Assembly (NCBI GenBank): GCA_937868035.1
Contig: CALMLK010000263.1
Span: forward strand, 1 to 6,665
Source of the DNA: an uncultured Alphaproteobacteria bacterium
GTDB taxonomy: Bacteria > Pseudomonadota > Alphaproteobacteria > Rhizobiales > Aestuariivirgaceae
Reading direction: 5' to 3'
DNA length: 6,665 bases
Each line of letters opens with the position of its first letter. Within the stretch, counting starts at the first letter, position 1. Under the pieces are notes generated by a model. The model made no database searches and was not told where the DNA came from. It saw only the letters and a program-made list of their open reading frames with translations. Of this stretch, positions 1-5,130 are shown one piece after another. A program made the translations under genes and the position numbers.

Positions 1-1211
1 CGCTCTGCGTCCCCGATGCGCGAGTACTTTCCCGCGGCATCGCGCAGCACCATGGAGGCGAGGTCGAGGGTGATGGGCTGGCTGTTGAACTGCTGGAAGG
101 CGGCGATGCGGTTGAGCGCCCCTTCGAGTTCGCGGCCACCGCCGGTGACGCGCTCGGCCACCAGTTCCAGAATGTCATCGTTCACCATGGCACCGGGATC
201 GCGGGCCACGAGGATGTCGCGGCGCACCGCGAGGATCTTGCGGCGCAGGGCGATGTCCGGTGACTCGATGTCAACCACGAGCCCACCCATCAGTCGCGAG
301 CGCATGCGCTGGTCCACCGTGTCAAGCTGGGCGGGCGGCACATCGGCGGCCACCACCACCTGGCGGCGCTGGTCCACCAGCGAGTTGAAGGCGTGGCAGA
401 ACTCCTGCTGGATGGCCTTGCCCTGGAGAAACTGGAAATCGTCGATCAGCAGCACATCGACCGACTGGAACTGGTCCTTGAAGGAAAGCGTGTCGCGCTG
501 CCGTACGGCATAGATGAAGCTGTACATGAAGCGCTCGGCGGTCATCACCATGACCTTGCGCATGGGCTGCGTCTCGCGGATGCGCTTGGCAATGGCGTTG
601 AGCAGATGGGTCTTTCCAAGGCCCGCGCCCGCATGAATGTAGAGCGGGTTGAAGCCGACGGGCGTGCCCGTTGGCGAATTGGCCACGCGCATGGCGGCGG
701 CGTGGGCGAGCTGGTTCGATTGCCCGATCATGAAGCTGTCGAAGGTCTGGCTCTCGTCGATCACCGTGGCGCGGGCGAGGGCCGCTTCCGCCGCCTGCGG
801 CATGAAGCCCGCCATGGGCTGAAGCGAGGACGGCTCGGCATGGCGCCCTTCATTGCGCGGCAAGTTGACGATGGCACGGGGCACACTGCCCGATTGGGCG
901 GTGATGCCCTGCACGCGCACACGCACCTGCACCTGGCGCAGGCCGGCAAATTCAGCCCCGGCAATCTTGGTCAACTTGGCGGCGTAATGGTTCTCGATCC
1001 AGCTCTTGAGGAAGCGTGTCGGCACCGAGGCCACGAGGACGCCGTCCACAAAACCTTCCGGCTCCATGCGTCCGAACCAGGAGGTGAAGAGGTCATCGCC
1101 CAGTTCGGCCCGCAGGCGCTGGGCCACCTTGGTCCATGTCTCGCGCAGGCCATCCTGCGCCACCACCTGTTTGCCGCCCGACCGTTCCGCTGCCTGTCCG
1201 CCCATGTTCAT
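1..1211 (-). CDS. dnaA: Chromosomal replication initiator protein DnaA (partial, C-terminus beyond the left edge)
   Basis: DnaA is the ATP-dependent AAA+ protein that binds DnaA boxes, melts oriC and loads the helicase; it also acts as a transcription factor. Reading the minus strand from 1211 gives 403 uninterrupted codons to the edge. Domain I lies at about residues 22-85 (W26; the stretch ending RFLKSWIENHY), a variable linker follows, and the AAA+ core starts near TFDSFMIG. Walker A is GAGLGKTH at 195-202 (K200), Walker B is LLIDDF with D257/D258, an arginine cluster sits at 302-306 (RMRSR), and the sensor II-type GGGRELEG contains R360. Domain IV, the DnaA-box-binding helix-turn-helix, falls outside the window; family members are usually about 450-510 residues. 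Two in-frame ATGs compete: 1211, and 1205, which has AAGAG six bases upstream, whereas that motif abuts 1211. rpsT lies upstream on the same strand, separated by a terminator. Confidence 0.97.
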   Translation of the reverse strand, partial: MNMGGQAAERSGGKQVVAQDGLRETWTKVAQRLRAELGDDLFTSWFGRMEPEGFVDGVLVASVPTRFLKSWIENHYAAKLTKIAGAEFAGLRQVQVRVRVQGITAQSGSVPRAIVNLPRNEGRHAEPSSLQPMAGFMPQAAEAALARATVIDESQTFDSFMIGQSNQLAHAAAMRVANSPTGTPVGFNPLYIHAGAGLGKTHLLNAIAKRIRETQPMRKVMVMTAERFMYSFIYAVRQRDTLSFKDQFQSVDVLLIDDFQFLQGKAIQQEFCHAFNSLVDQRRQVVVAADVPPAQLDTVDQRMRSRLMGGLVVDIESPDIALRRKILAVRRDILVARDPGAMVNDDILELVAERVTGGGRELEGALNRIAAFQQFNSQPITLDLASMVLRDAAGKYSRIGDAE

Positions 1212-1261
1212 CTCTTTTGCCGCCCCACAGTTTTTCAGCGCAAGGCCAAGGGAAAACCCCT

Positions 1262-1279
1262 CCAGATGAAGACATCTGG
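1262..1279 (-). repeat. Perfect 7-bp inverted repeat with 4-base loop in the dnaA leader
   Basis: CCAGATG and CATCTGG flank a four-base spacer (TCTT on the minus strand). In a dnaA transcript this would form a compact stem-loop about 50 bases before the start codon, followed by a purine-rich GGAGGGG stretch. It lacks a U-tract, so it is not an intrinsic terminator. It could be a protein dyad or an RNA hairpin affecting dnaA expression; the function is inferred, the repeat is seen. Confidence 0.6.
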
Positions 1280-1346
1280 TGGCTCACTCCCCGGATCACA
1301 CCTAACGCTTGTTTCTCAGATTGCGCGTCGCCGACGCCACTTACCT

Positions 1347-1373
1347 CCGGATGCCTTTGCCTCTGCCATCCGG
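1347..1373 (-). repeat. Perfect 7-bp inverted repeat, 13-base spacer, upstream of dnaA
   Basis: CCGGATG at 1347-1353 is the exact reverse complement of CATCCGG at 1367-1373. A shorter dyad, GCGTCG-C-CGACGC, lies at 1325-1337 between this one and the dnaA start. Both could fold in a long dnaA leader or serve as DNA dyads. No known regulator site is recognised. Confidence 0.5.
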
Positions 1374-1465
1374 CCGCCGCTCTCTTGTTACACCCCTGAC
1401 ACTCCTGCTTTGGACCCTGTCCCGGTCCCCGGGCGCCGGGCTTTTGCTTTTTTCTCCCGCCGTCC

Positions 1466-1474
1466 TGTGGACAA
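1466..1474 (-). promoter_or_regulatory. DnaA box (TTGTCCACA, 8/9 match)
   Basis: On the minus strand the nine bases TTGTCCACA differ from the consensus TTATCCACA only at position 3. The site lies about 255 bp upstream of the dnaA start, directly next to a weak -10-like TGTAAG. A single box at this place fits DnaA autoregulation of its own gene, which is known in other bacteria. Two poorer 7/9 matches overlap each other at 1511-1525. No array of good boxes is present, which weakens an oriC reading. Confidence 0.6.
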
Positions 1475-1520
1475 CTTACAGAGGGGCTTCCGGGCGGCGC
1501 AAATTGAATCCGTGAATGAT

Positions 1521-1530
1521 CCGTATACGG
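1521..1530. repeat. Perfect 10-bp palindrome CCGTATACGG
   Basis: The sequence is its own reverse complement and lies between two GANTC sites, immediately downstream (minus strand) of the TTGACT -35-like element, so a bound protein would cover the spacer of that candidate promoter. No regulator is recognised from the motif. Confidence 0.4.
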
Positions 1531-1588
1531 AGAGTCAAAGAATTCCCGGGTGCGCTGCGGCGCCGGCGGGCTGAACGCTTCAAACGCT

Positions 1589-1608
1589 TGATTCAGCGCC
1601 CTGAATCA
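1589..1608. repeat. Perfect 8-bp inverted repeat carrying one GANTC in each arm
   Basis: TGATTCAG (1589-1596) and CTGAATCA (1601-1608) flank a four-base spacer, CGCC. Each arm contains a GANTC site, so both half-sites of this dyad could be methylated. That arrangement suits an operator for a dimeric, possibly methylation-sensitive protein. The protein is not known. Confidence 0.5.
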
Positions 1609-1703
1609 GACGTTGCAGAAATGCCACAAAAGCCGGGGCAGCGACGTCGCAGCCCTGCAGCGGGAAGGCGAGTGAGGGGCGATTCCATGTGCTCCCGAGG
1701 GAG

Positions 1704-1752
1704 AATTTGTTACCCCTCTGTTTTTAAAGCATTTTTTATTAACAATCTATCC
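1704..1752. other. AT-rich tract in an otherwise GC-rich region
   Basis: The stretch around TTTTTAAAGCATTTTTTATT stands out against the surrounding GC-rich DNA. It contains TTAA at 1724-1727 and 1739-1742, but the 11-base gap does not match the CtrA box spacing (TTAA-N7-TTAA). It could be a promoter UP or -10 region, an unwinding element, or relaxed intergenic DNA downstream of the rpsT terminator. Confidence 0.4.
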
Positions 1753-1794
1753 GTTCCCGGAATATCGGGAGGGTGGCGGCAGGCCTCCGGGCAT

Positions 1795-1828
1795 AAAAAA
1801 ACCCGCCGCGGCGAGGCCGGGGCGGGTT
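1795..1828 (-). terminator. Rho-independent terminator of rpsT
   Basis: Read on the minus strand, AACCCGCC pairs perfectly with GGCGGGTT across a 13-base loop and is followed by a run of seven T. It begins about 28 bases after the rpsT stop codon, the expected distance and orientation. It should end the monocistronic rpsT mRNA and separate it from dnaA transcription. Confidence 0.9.
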
Positions 1829-1855
1829 CGTGTGGCTCTTGGCCGGGCGGATTGT

Positions 1856-2122
1856 TCAGCCCTTCATGCCCTTGACGCGCTTGGTCAGGCGCGAAATCTT
1901 TCGCGATGCAGCATTCTTGTGCATCACGCCCTTCTGGGCGCCGCGGGCCAGCGCCGGAGCGGCGGCCTTGAGGGCGGCTTCAGCGTCGCCCTTCTTGCCG
2001 GAGGTCACGGCTTCTTCCACCTTGCGCACGGCGGTGCGAACAGCCGAAAGGCGGTTCTTGTTGATGAGGGTGCGCCGGCCGGCAACGCGGGTTGCCTTCT
2101 TGGCGGAGGAGGTGTTGGCCAT
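1856..2122 (-). CDS. rpsT: 30S ribosomal protein S20
   Basis: S20 is a primary 16S rRNA-binding protein of the small subunit, placed at the bottom of the body near helices h9 and h44 and needed for proper 30S assembly. The 88-residue product matches the family in length and character: a basic N-terminus ([12 protein letters not shown]), the [15 protein letters not shown] segment, long amphipathic helices, and a C-terminus with [16 protein letters not shown]. The start is set by AGGA seven bases upstream (2130-2133, minus). It has its own promoter at 2226-2255 and its own terminator at 1795-1828, so it appears monocistronic. Location directly upstream of dnaA on the same strand is common in alphaproteobacteria. 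Confidence 0.97.
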   Translation of the reverse strand: MANTSSAKKATRVAGRRTLINKNRLSAVRTAVRKVEEAVTSGKKGDAEAALKAAAPALARGAQKGVMHKNAASRKISRLTKRVKGMKG

Positions 2123-2129
2123 GGATCAA

Positions 2130-2133
2130 TCCT
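2130..2133 (-). promoter_or_regulatory. Shine-Dalgarno of rpsT
   Basis: AGGA on the minus strand lies seven bases before the ATG at 2122, supporting that start. Confidence 0.7.
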
Positions 2134-2225
2134 GCTTCATAAGTTCAAACGGAAATGGCCGCACCCGAACCATGGGACTTTTCAGACCCTCCCTGTGGCG
2201 CGGCGACGGCTTTCGGAATGGCGCG

Positions 2226-2255
2226 CTTATAGGCATGAAGGCAGCCGCGCGTCAA
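2226..2255 (-). promoter_or_regulatory. Sigma-70-type promoter of rpsT
   Basis: On the minus strand TTGACG (2250-2255) and TATAAG (2226-2231) are separated by 18 bases; each hexamer matches the E. coli consensus at five of six positions, and TTGACGC also fits the Caulobacter housekeeping -35. Transcription would start near 2218, leaving a leader of about 95 bases before rpsT. Its -35 lies only 22 bp from the divergent xylB start codon. Confidence 0.75.
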
Positions 2256-2266
2256 TTGCGCGATTC

Positions 2267-2271
2267 GGGAG
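2267..2271 (+). promoter_or_regulatory. Shine-Dalgarno of xylB
   Basis: GGGAG lies six bases before the ATG at 2278 and decides in favour of that start over the GTG at 2311, which directly precedes the conserved LGIDLGT motif. Confidence 0.7.
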
Positions 2272-2277
2272 CCATTC

Positions 2278-3765
2278 ATGGCACATGTTGCACGGGCCGG
2301 GGCCGATATCCGGGTGCTTGGCATCGATCTCGGGACCACGGCCCTGAAAGCCGTGCTGAGCGATGGCCAGCGCGTCATTGCCGCAGCCTCGGCCCCCGTG
2401 CCGACCCGCCGCCCGCAACCCCTGTGGTCCGAGCAGGATCCAGCCGACTGGTGGCGCGCCCTCAGCAATGCCTGCGCCGTCCTCGCCTCGCGGCGCCCCC
2501 GCGACTGGGGTTGCGTCTCGGCCATCGGGCTTTCCGGCCACATGCATGGCGCGGTGCTGTTCAAGAACGGCAAGCCCCTGCGCGCCTGCATCCTGCACAA
2601 TGACGGGCGGGCCACGGCGGAGGCGCGCGACCTCAACCGCATGCTGCCCGGCCATGCCGCCATCGCCGGGGTTCGGGCCATGGCGGGCTTCACGGCGCCC
2701 AAGCTGCTGTGGCTGCAGCGGCATGAGCCCGATGTCCTGGCGCAGGCCGAGGTGATCGTCAGTCCGAAGGATGCGCTCCGCTTCCGCCTCACGGGACTCC
2801 ATGCCACCGATCCCGTCGATGCCTCCGGCATGTGGATGCTCGACGTGGCGCAGCGGCGCTGGAGCGACGACATCGCAGAGGCCTGTGGCCTTTCATCAAC
2901 GCAATTGCCACCGATCCTCGAAGGCAATGCCATCGCCGGACATCTGACGCCCGCAGCGGCGCGCGCCCTGTCCCTGCCGCGCGGCATTGCCGTCGTCACG
3001 GGCACGGGCGATGCCGCCGCCAACACGCTGGGGCTTGGCCTCGTGGGGGATGGCGACGGCGTTGTCTCGCTCGGCACCGCGGCGCAGATCTTCGTCAGCA
3101 AGTCGCGCCACGTTCCGGCACCGGAAAAGAACATCCACGCCTTCGCCCATGCCCTCCCCGGCCTGTGGTTCCAGATGGCGGCCCTTCTCAATGGCGCATC
3201 GCCGCTCGCCTGGCTGGCACGGGTTCTCGGCGAGGAGGATACGCTCGACACCGCAGTGAAGCGGGTGGCGCGGCGCATGGCCGAGCCGTCACGCCTGCTC
3301 TTTCTTCCTTATCTCACGGGCGAGCGCACGCCCCACGACGATCCTGCCATGCGCGGCGCCTTCCTGGGGCTTGAGGCGACGACCGGGCGCAGCGATCTCA
3401 CGCGCGCCGTGCTGGAGGGCGTGGCTCTCTCGCTGGCCGATGCCTATGAGGCGCTGGTGTCCACGGGCACGGTGCCGCGCACGCTTTTTGCCGTGGGCGG
3501 CGGTTTCCGCAGTCCCCTCTGGACCCGCATGATCGCGTCGGCGCTGGACCGGCCGCTGCATCTGATCCCCGCGAGCGACATGGGTGGCGCCATTGGTGTG
3601 GCGCGGCTGGCACGGCAGGCGGTGACGGGAGAGGCGGCCTCCACCCTCTACCGGAAACCGGAGCGCAGCACGGAGGTGAAGCCCGATCCTGTCTGGCGCG
3701 ACCGGTTTGCAGCCCGCCTGCCGCAGTACCGCGCCCTCTATCAGGCGCTCCGGCCCATCCGCTGA
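2278..3765 (+). CDS. xylB: Xylulokinase (FGGY carbohydrate kinase family)
   Basis: Xylulokinase phosphorylates D-xylulose with ATP to xylulose 5-phosphate, feeding the pentose phosphate pathway in the cytoplasm. The 495-residue protein is close in length to E. coli XylB (484) and follows it along its length: phosphate loop GIDLGTT (15-21, D17), PLWSEQDP (48-55), substrate-side MHGA (89-92), HNDGR (107-111), GFTAPKLLWLQRHEP (137-151), catalytic Asp D245 in GTGDAAA, LPYLTGERTPH (343-353), and the ATP-side VGGGFRSPLW (406-415) and GGAIGVARLA (436-445). Compared with the E. coli motifs GGGDNAA and LWNDGR, this protein has Ala after the catalytic Asp and His for Trp107, so substrate preference may differ. 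No xylose isomerase or transporter is visible nearby. It is divergent from rpsT and probably heads the downstream gene set. Confidence 0.88.
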   Translation: MAHVARAGADIRVLGIDLGTTALKAVLSDGQRVIAAASAPVPTRRPQPLWSEQDPADWWRALSNACAVLASRRPRDWGCVSAIGLSGHMHGAVLFKNGKPLRACILHNDGRATAEARDLNRMLPGHAAIAGVRAMAGFTAPKLLWLQRHEPDVLAQAEVIVSPKDALRFRLTGLHATDPVDASGMWMLDVAQRRWSDDIAEACGLSSTQLPPILEGNAIAGHLTPAAARALSLPRGIAVVTGTGDAAANTLGLGLVGDGDGVVSLGTAAQIFVSKSRHVPAPEKNIHAFAHALPGLWFQMAALLNGASPLAWLARVLGEEDTLDTAVKRVARRMAEPSRLLFLPYLTGERTPHDDPAMRGAFLGLEATTGRSDLTRAVLEGVALSLADAYEALVSTGTVPRTLFAVGGGFRSPLWTRMIASALDRPLHLIPASDMGGAIGVARLARQAVTGEAASTLYRKPERSTEVKPDPVWRDRFAARLPQYRALYQALRPIR

Positions 3766-3805
3766 GCTTGCGCCGCGCGCCCTCCCTCACTATGCCGGAT
3801 GATCC

Positions 3806-4708
3806 ATGACGGACCTTCCAGTTCAGCCCCGCTTCCACATCGGCGCCCATGCCTTTGACGCTCCGGCCCTGACACCGGGGCTTTACCTGGTGGCGACGCC
3901 CATCGGCAACCTGGGCGACATCACGCTGCGCGCGCTGGAAACACTGGCCGCGGCCCATGTCGTCTATTGCGAGGACACGCGCATCACCGTCCGCCTGCTG
4001 GAACGCTACGGCCTGCGTGTGCCGCTGAAGGCGTTGCACGAGCACAACGAGTCGCAGCTTGTGCCCGCGATCCTCGATGATCTTCGCAGCGGGAAGGCGA
4101 TTGCGCTGGTCAGTGACGCGGGAACGCCGCTCATTTCCGATCCCGGCTTCCGGCTGGTGCGGGCCTGCGCCGAGGCGGACCTTCCGGTGACGGCGCTCCC
4201 CGGCGCCAATGCCGTGCTGACGGCCCTGCAACTCTCCGGCCTTGCCACAGACTCCTTCCACTTCGCCGGTTTCCTGCCGAGCGGTGATGGTGAACGCGGG
4301 CGCGTGCTCGACGGGTTGCTTGCCGGCACGTCCACGGTGATCGTCTATGAAAGCCCGCACCGCCTGCGCGCCGCCGTCACGGACATCGCCGCCCGCGATG
4401 CCGCCCGCCCCCTGGCCGTGGCGCGCGAACTCACCAAGCTCCATGAGGAAGTGGTGCGCGGGTCGGCGGGTGAAGTCGCCGCTGTTCTCTCGGCGCGCGA
4501 GTCGATCAAGGGGGAATGCGTGATCGTCATCGCCGGGCGCGTGGCAGACGATGCCGTGCTTGATGACGCGCAAATCGCCCGCATCATTGCCGATGCCGCC
4601 GCAGCACTGCCCGCCGGCAAGGCGGCCCAGCAGGTGGCGAAGCTCACCGGACTTCCGCGCGACGAGGCTTTCGCCCGCATCGTCAAGATCAAGGGCACGA
4701 CGCCGTGA
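3806..4708 (+). CDS. rsmI: 16S rRNA (cytidine(1402)-2'-O)-methyltransferase
   Basis: RsmI uses S-adenosylmethionine to 2'-O-methylate C1402 in the P-site region of 16S rRNA, fine-tuning decoding together with RsmH. The 300-residue product (E. coli about 286) has a short N-terminal extension and then the tetrapyrrole-methylase-like fold: LYLVATPIGNLGDITLRAL (from 26), EDTR (56-59), HEHNE (78-82), SDAGTPLISDPGFRLV (103-118), LPGANAVLTALQLSGL (131-146), FAGFLP (153-158), YESPHRL (181-187) and ELTKLHEEVVRGS (208-220). The C-terminal part (LPAGKAAQQVAKLTGLPRDEAF) is the usual small helical domain. The gap from xylB is 40 bp without a terminator. Its stop overlaps the yraN start by 4 bp. The Shine-Dalgarno is weak; an upstream ATG at 3791 is closed at once by a stop. 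Confidence 0.95.
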   Translation: MTDLPVQPRFHIGAHAFDAPALTPGLYLVATPIGNLGDITLRALETLAAAHVVYCEDTRITVRLLERYGLRVPLKALHEHNESQLVPAILDDLRSGKAIALVSDAGTPLISDPGFRLVRACAEADLPVTALPGANAVLTALQLSGLATDSFHFAGFLPSGDGERGRVLDGLLAGTSTVIVYESPHRLRAAVTDIAARDAARPLAVARELTKLHEEVVRGSAGEVAAVLSARESIKGECVIVIAGRVADDAVLDDAQIARIIADAAAALPAGKAAQQVAKLTGLPRDEAFARIVKIKGTTP

Positions 4709-5130
4709 GAGACCGGAAGGCGGCGGAGAAACGCGGCCACATGGCCGAGACCATCGCGCTCTGGTTCCTGCGCTGCAAGGGCTACCGCCTGCTGGCGCGG
4801 CGTTTCAAATGCGGGTCAGGCGAGGTGGACCTCGTCATGCGCAAGGGCGCCACCACCGCCTTCATCGAGGTGAAGGCGCGGGCCACGGTCGATGATGCCG
4901 TGATCGCGGTGACGCCGCGGCAATCGAAACGCATCTCGGCGGCAGCGGCCAACTGGATGGCGCGCGACAGCAAAGCCGCGGCCGGACACTGCCGGTTTGA
5001 CATCGTCGCCGTCTCTTCTAACTTCCGTCCGACACATATCGAAAACGCATTCTACGGAGACCGGCAAAGCCATGGGCCTTTCCGTTGCGGTCCAGATGGA
5101 CCCGATCACGGCGATCGACATTTCAGGTGA
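4705..5130 (+). CDS. yraN: YraN family (UPF0102) protein, predicted nuclease fold
   Basis: This is a member of UPF0102, small proteins with a PD-(D/E)XK endonuclease-like fold whose role is unsettled. The 141-residue frame starts at GTG in a 4-bp GTGA overlap with rsmI and gives the family's N-terminal pattern: [19 protein letters not shown] (5-23), [20 protein letters not shown] (25-44), then FIEVKAR (53-59) and RFDIVAV (97-103). Putative active-site residues E15, D42, E55 and K57 are in place. A shorter start, ATG at 4741, would cut the conserved N-terminus. Family homology seems to end near [10 protein letters not shown] (111-120); the last 19 or so residues (Gly/Asp/His/Arg-rich) are read over the gshB start and look like non-conserved run-on. 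The position between rsmI and gshB is typical for alphaproteobacteria. Confidence 0.88.
   Translation: MRDRKAAEKRGHMAETIALWFLRCKGYRLLARRFKCGSGEVDLVMRKGATTAFIEVKARATVDDAVIAVTPRQSKRISAAAANWMARDSKAAAGHCRFDIVAVSSNFRPTHIENAFYGDRQSHGPFRCGPDGPDHGDRHFR
5056..5060 (+). promoter_or_regulatory. Shine-Dalgarno of gshB, inside yraN
   Basis: GGAGA lies 11 bases before the ATG at 5072. The spacing is slightly long, but this together with family alignment favours 5072 over the ATGs at 4997 and 5096. Confidence 0.5.

Larger units (their letters stand above)
1506..1685. promoter_or_regulatory. Cluster of five GANTC (CcrM-type methylation) sites
   Basis: GANTC occurs at 1506-1510, 1532-1536, 1590-1594, 1603-1607 and 1681-1685; I saw none elsewhere in the 1212-1855 gap. 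In alphaproteobacteria the cell-cycle methylase CcrM modifies GANTC, and in Caulobacter the methylation state of such sites affects dnaA transcription. One site overlaps a -35-like TTGACT on the minus strand. The site density is directly seen; a role in timing dnaA expression is inferred. Confidence 0.55.
1212..1794. promoter_or_regulatory. Gene-free dnaA upstream region, likely dnaA control region
   Basis: This stretch separates the dnaA start from the rpsT terminator and has no ORF that looks like a protein; the open frames crossing it are low-complexity Arg/Ala/Pro shadows. It holds a DnaA box, a GANTC cluster, several perfect inverted repeats and an AT-rich tract, each listed separately. 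No strong minus-strand sigma-70 promoter stands out. One weak candidate is TTGACT at 1533-1538 (minus) without a good -10. Another is TTGCGC then TGTAAG (1475-1480, minus) with a 16-base spacer, directly beside the DnaA box. The region must carry the dnaA promoter because the rpsT terminator isolates the genes. Whether it is also an origin cannot be decided from sequence alone. Confidence 0.6.

Noticed and set aside
393..1574. Long plus-strand open frame (393 codons) opposite dnaA
   Set aside because: It is antisense to the unmistakable DnaA frame, is His/Arg/Gly-rich without any domain, and runs into the non-coding gap; a GC-rich shadow.
1724..1742. Possible CtrA binding site (TTAA pair)
   Set aside because: The two TTAA motifs are 11 bases apart, not 7, and only the second resembles the fuller TTAAC half-site.
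1212..1794. A definite oriC call for the dnaA-rpsT gap
   Set aside because: Only one good DnaA box is seen and no box array; whole-chromosome skew would be needed, so it is kept as a possibility only.
1516..1875. Plus-strand frame of 119 codons in the dnaA-rpsT gap
   Set aside because: Arg-rich low-complexity protein with no Shine-Dalgarno; it crosses the rpsT terminator and enters rpsT antisense.
2145..3278. Minus-strand frame of 377 codons opposite xylB
   Set aside because: Shadow of the xylB frame; the Arg/Ser/Ala-rich product has no recognisable motif, and xylB is conserved along its whole length.
3398..4573. Minus-strand frame of 391 codons opposite xylB and rsmI
   Set aside because: Spans two well-supported plus-strand genes and their junction; composition is that of a GC-rich antisense frame.
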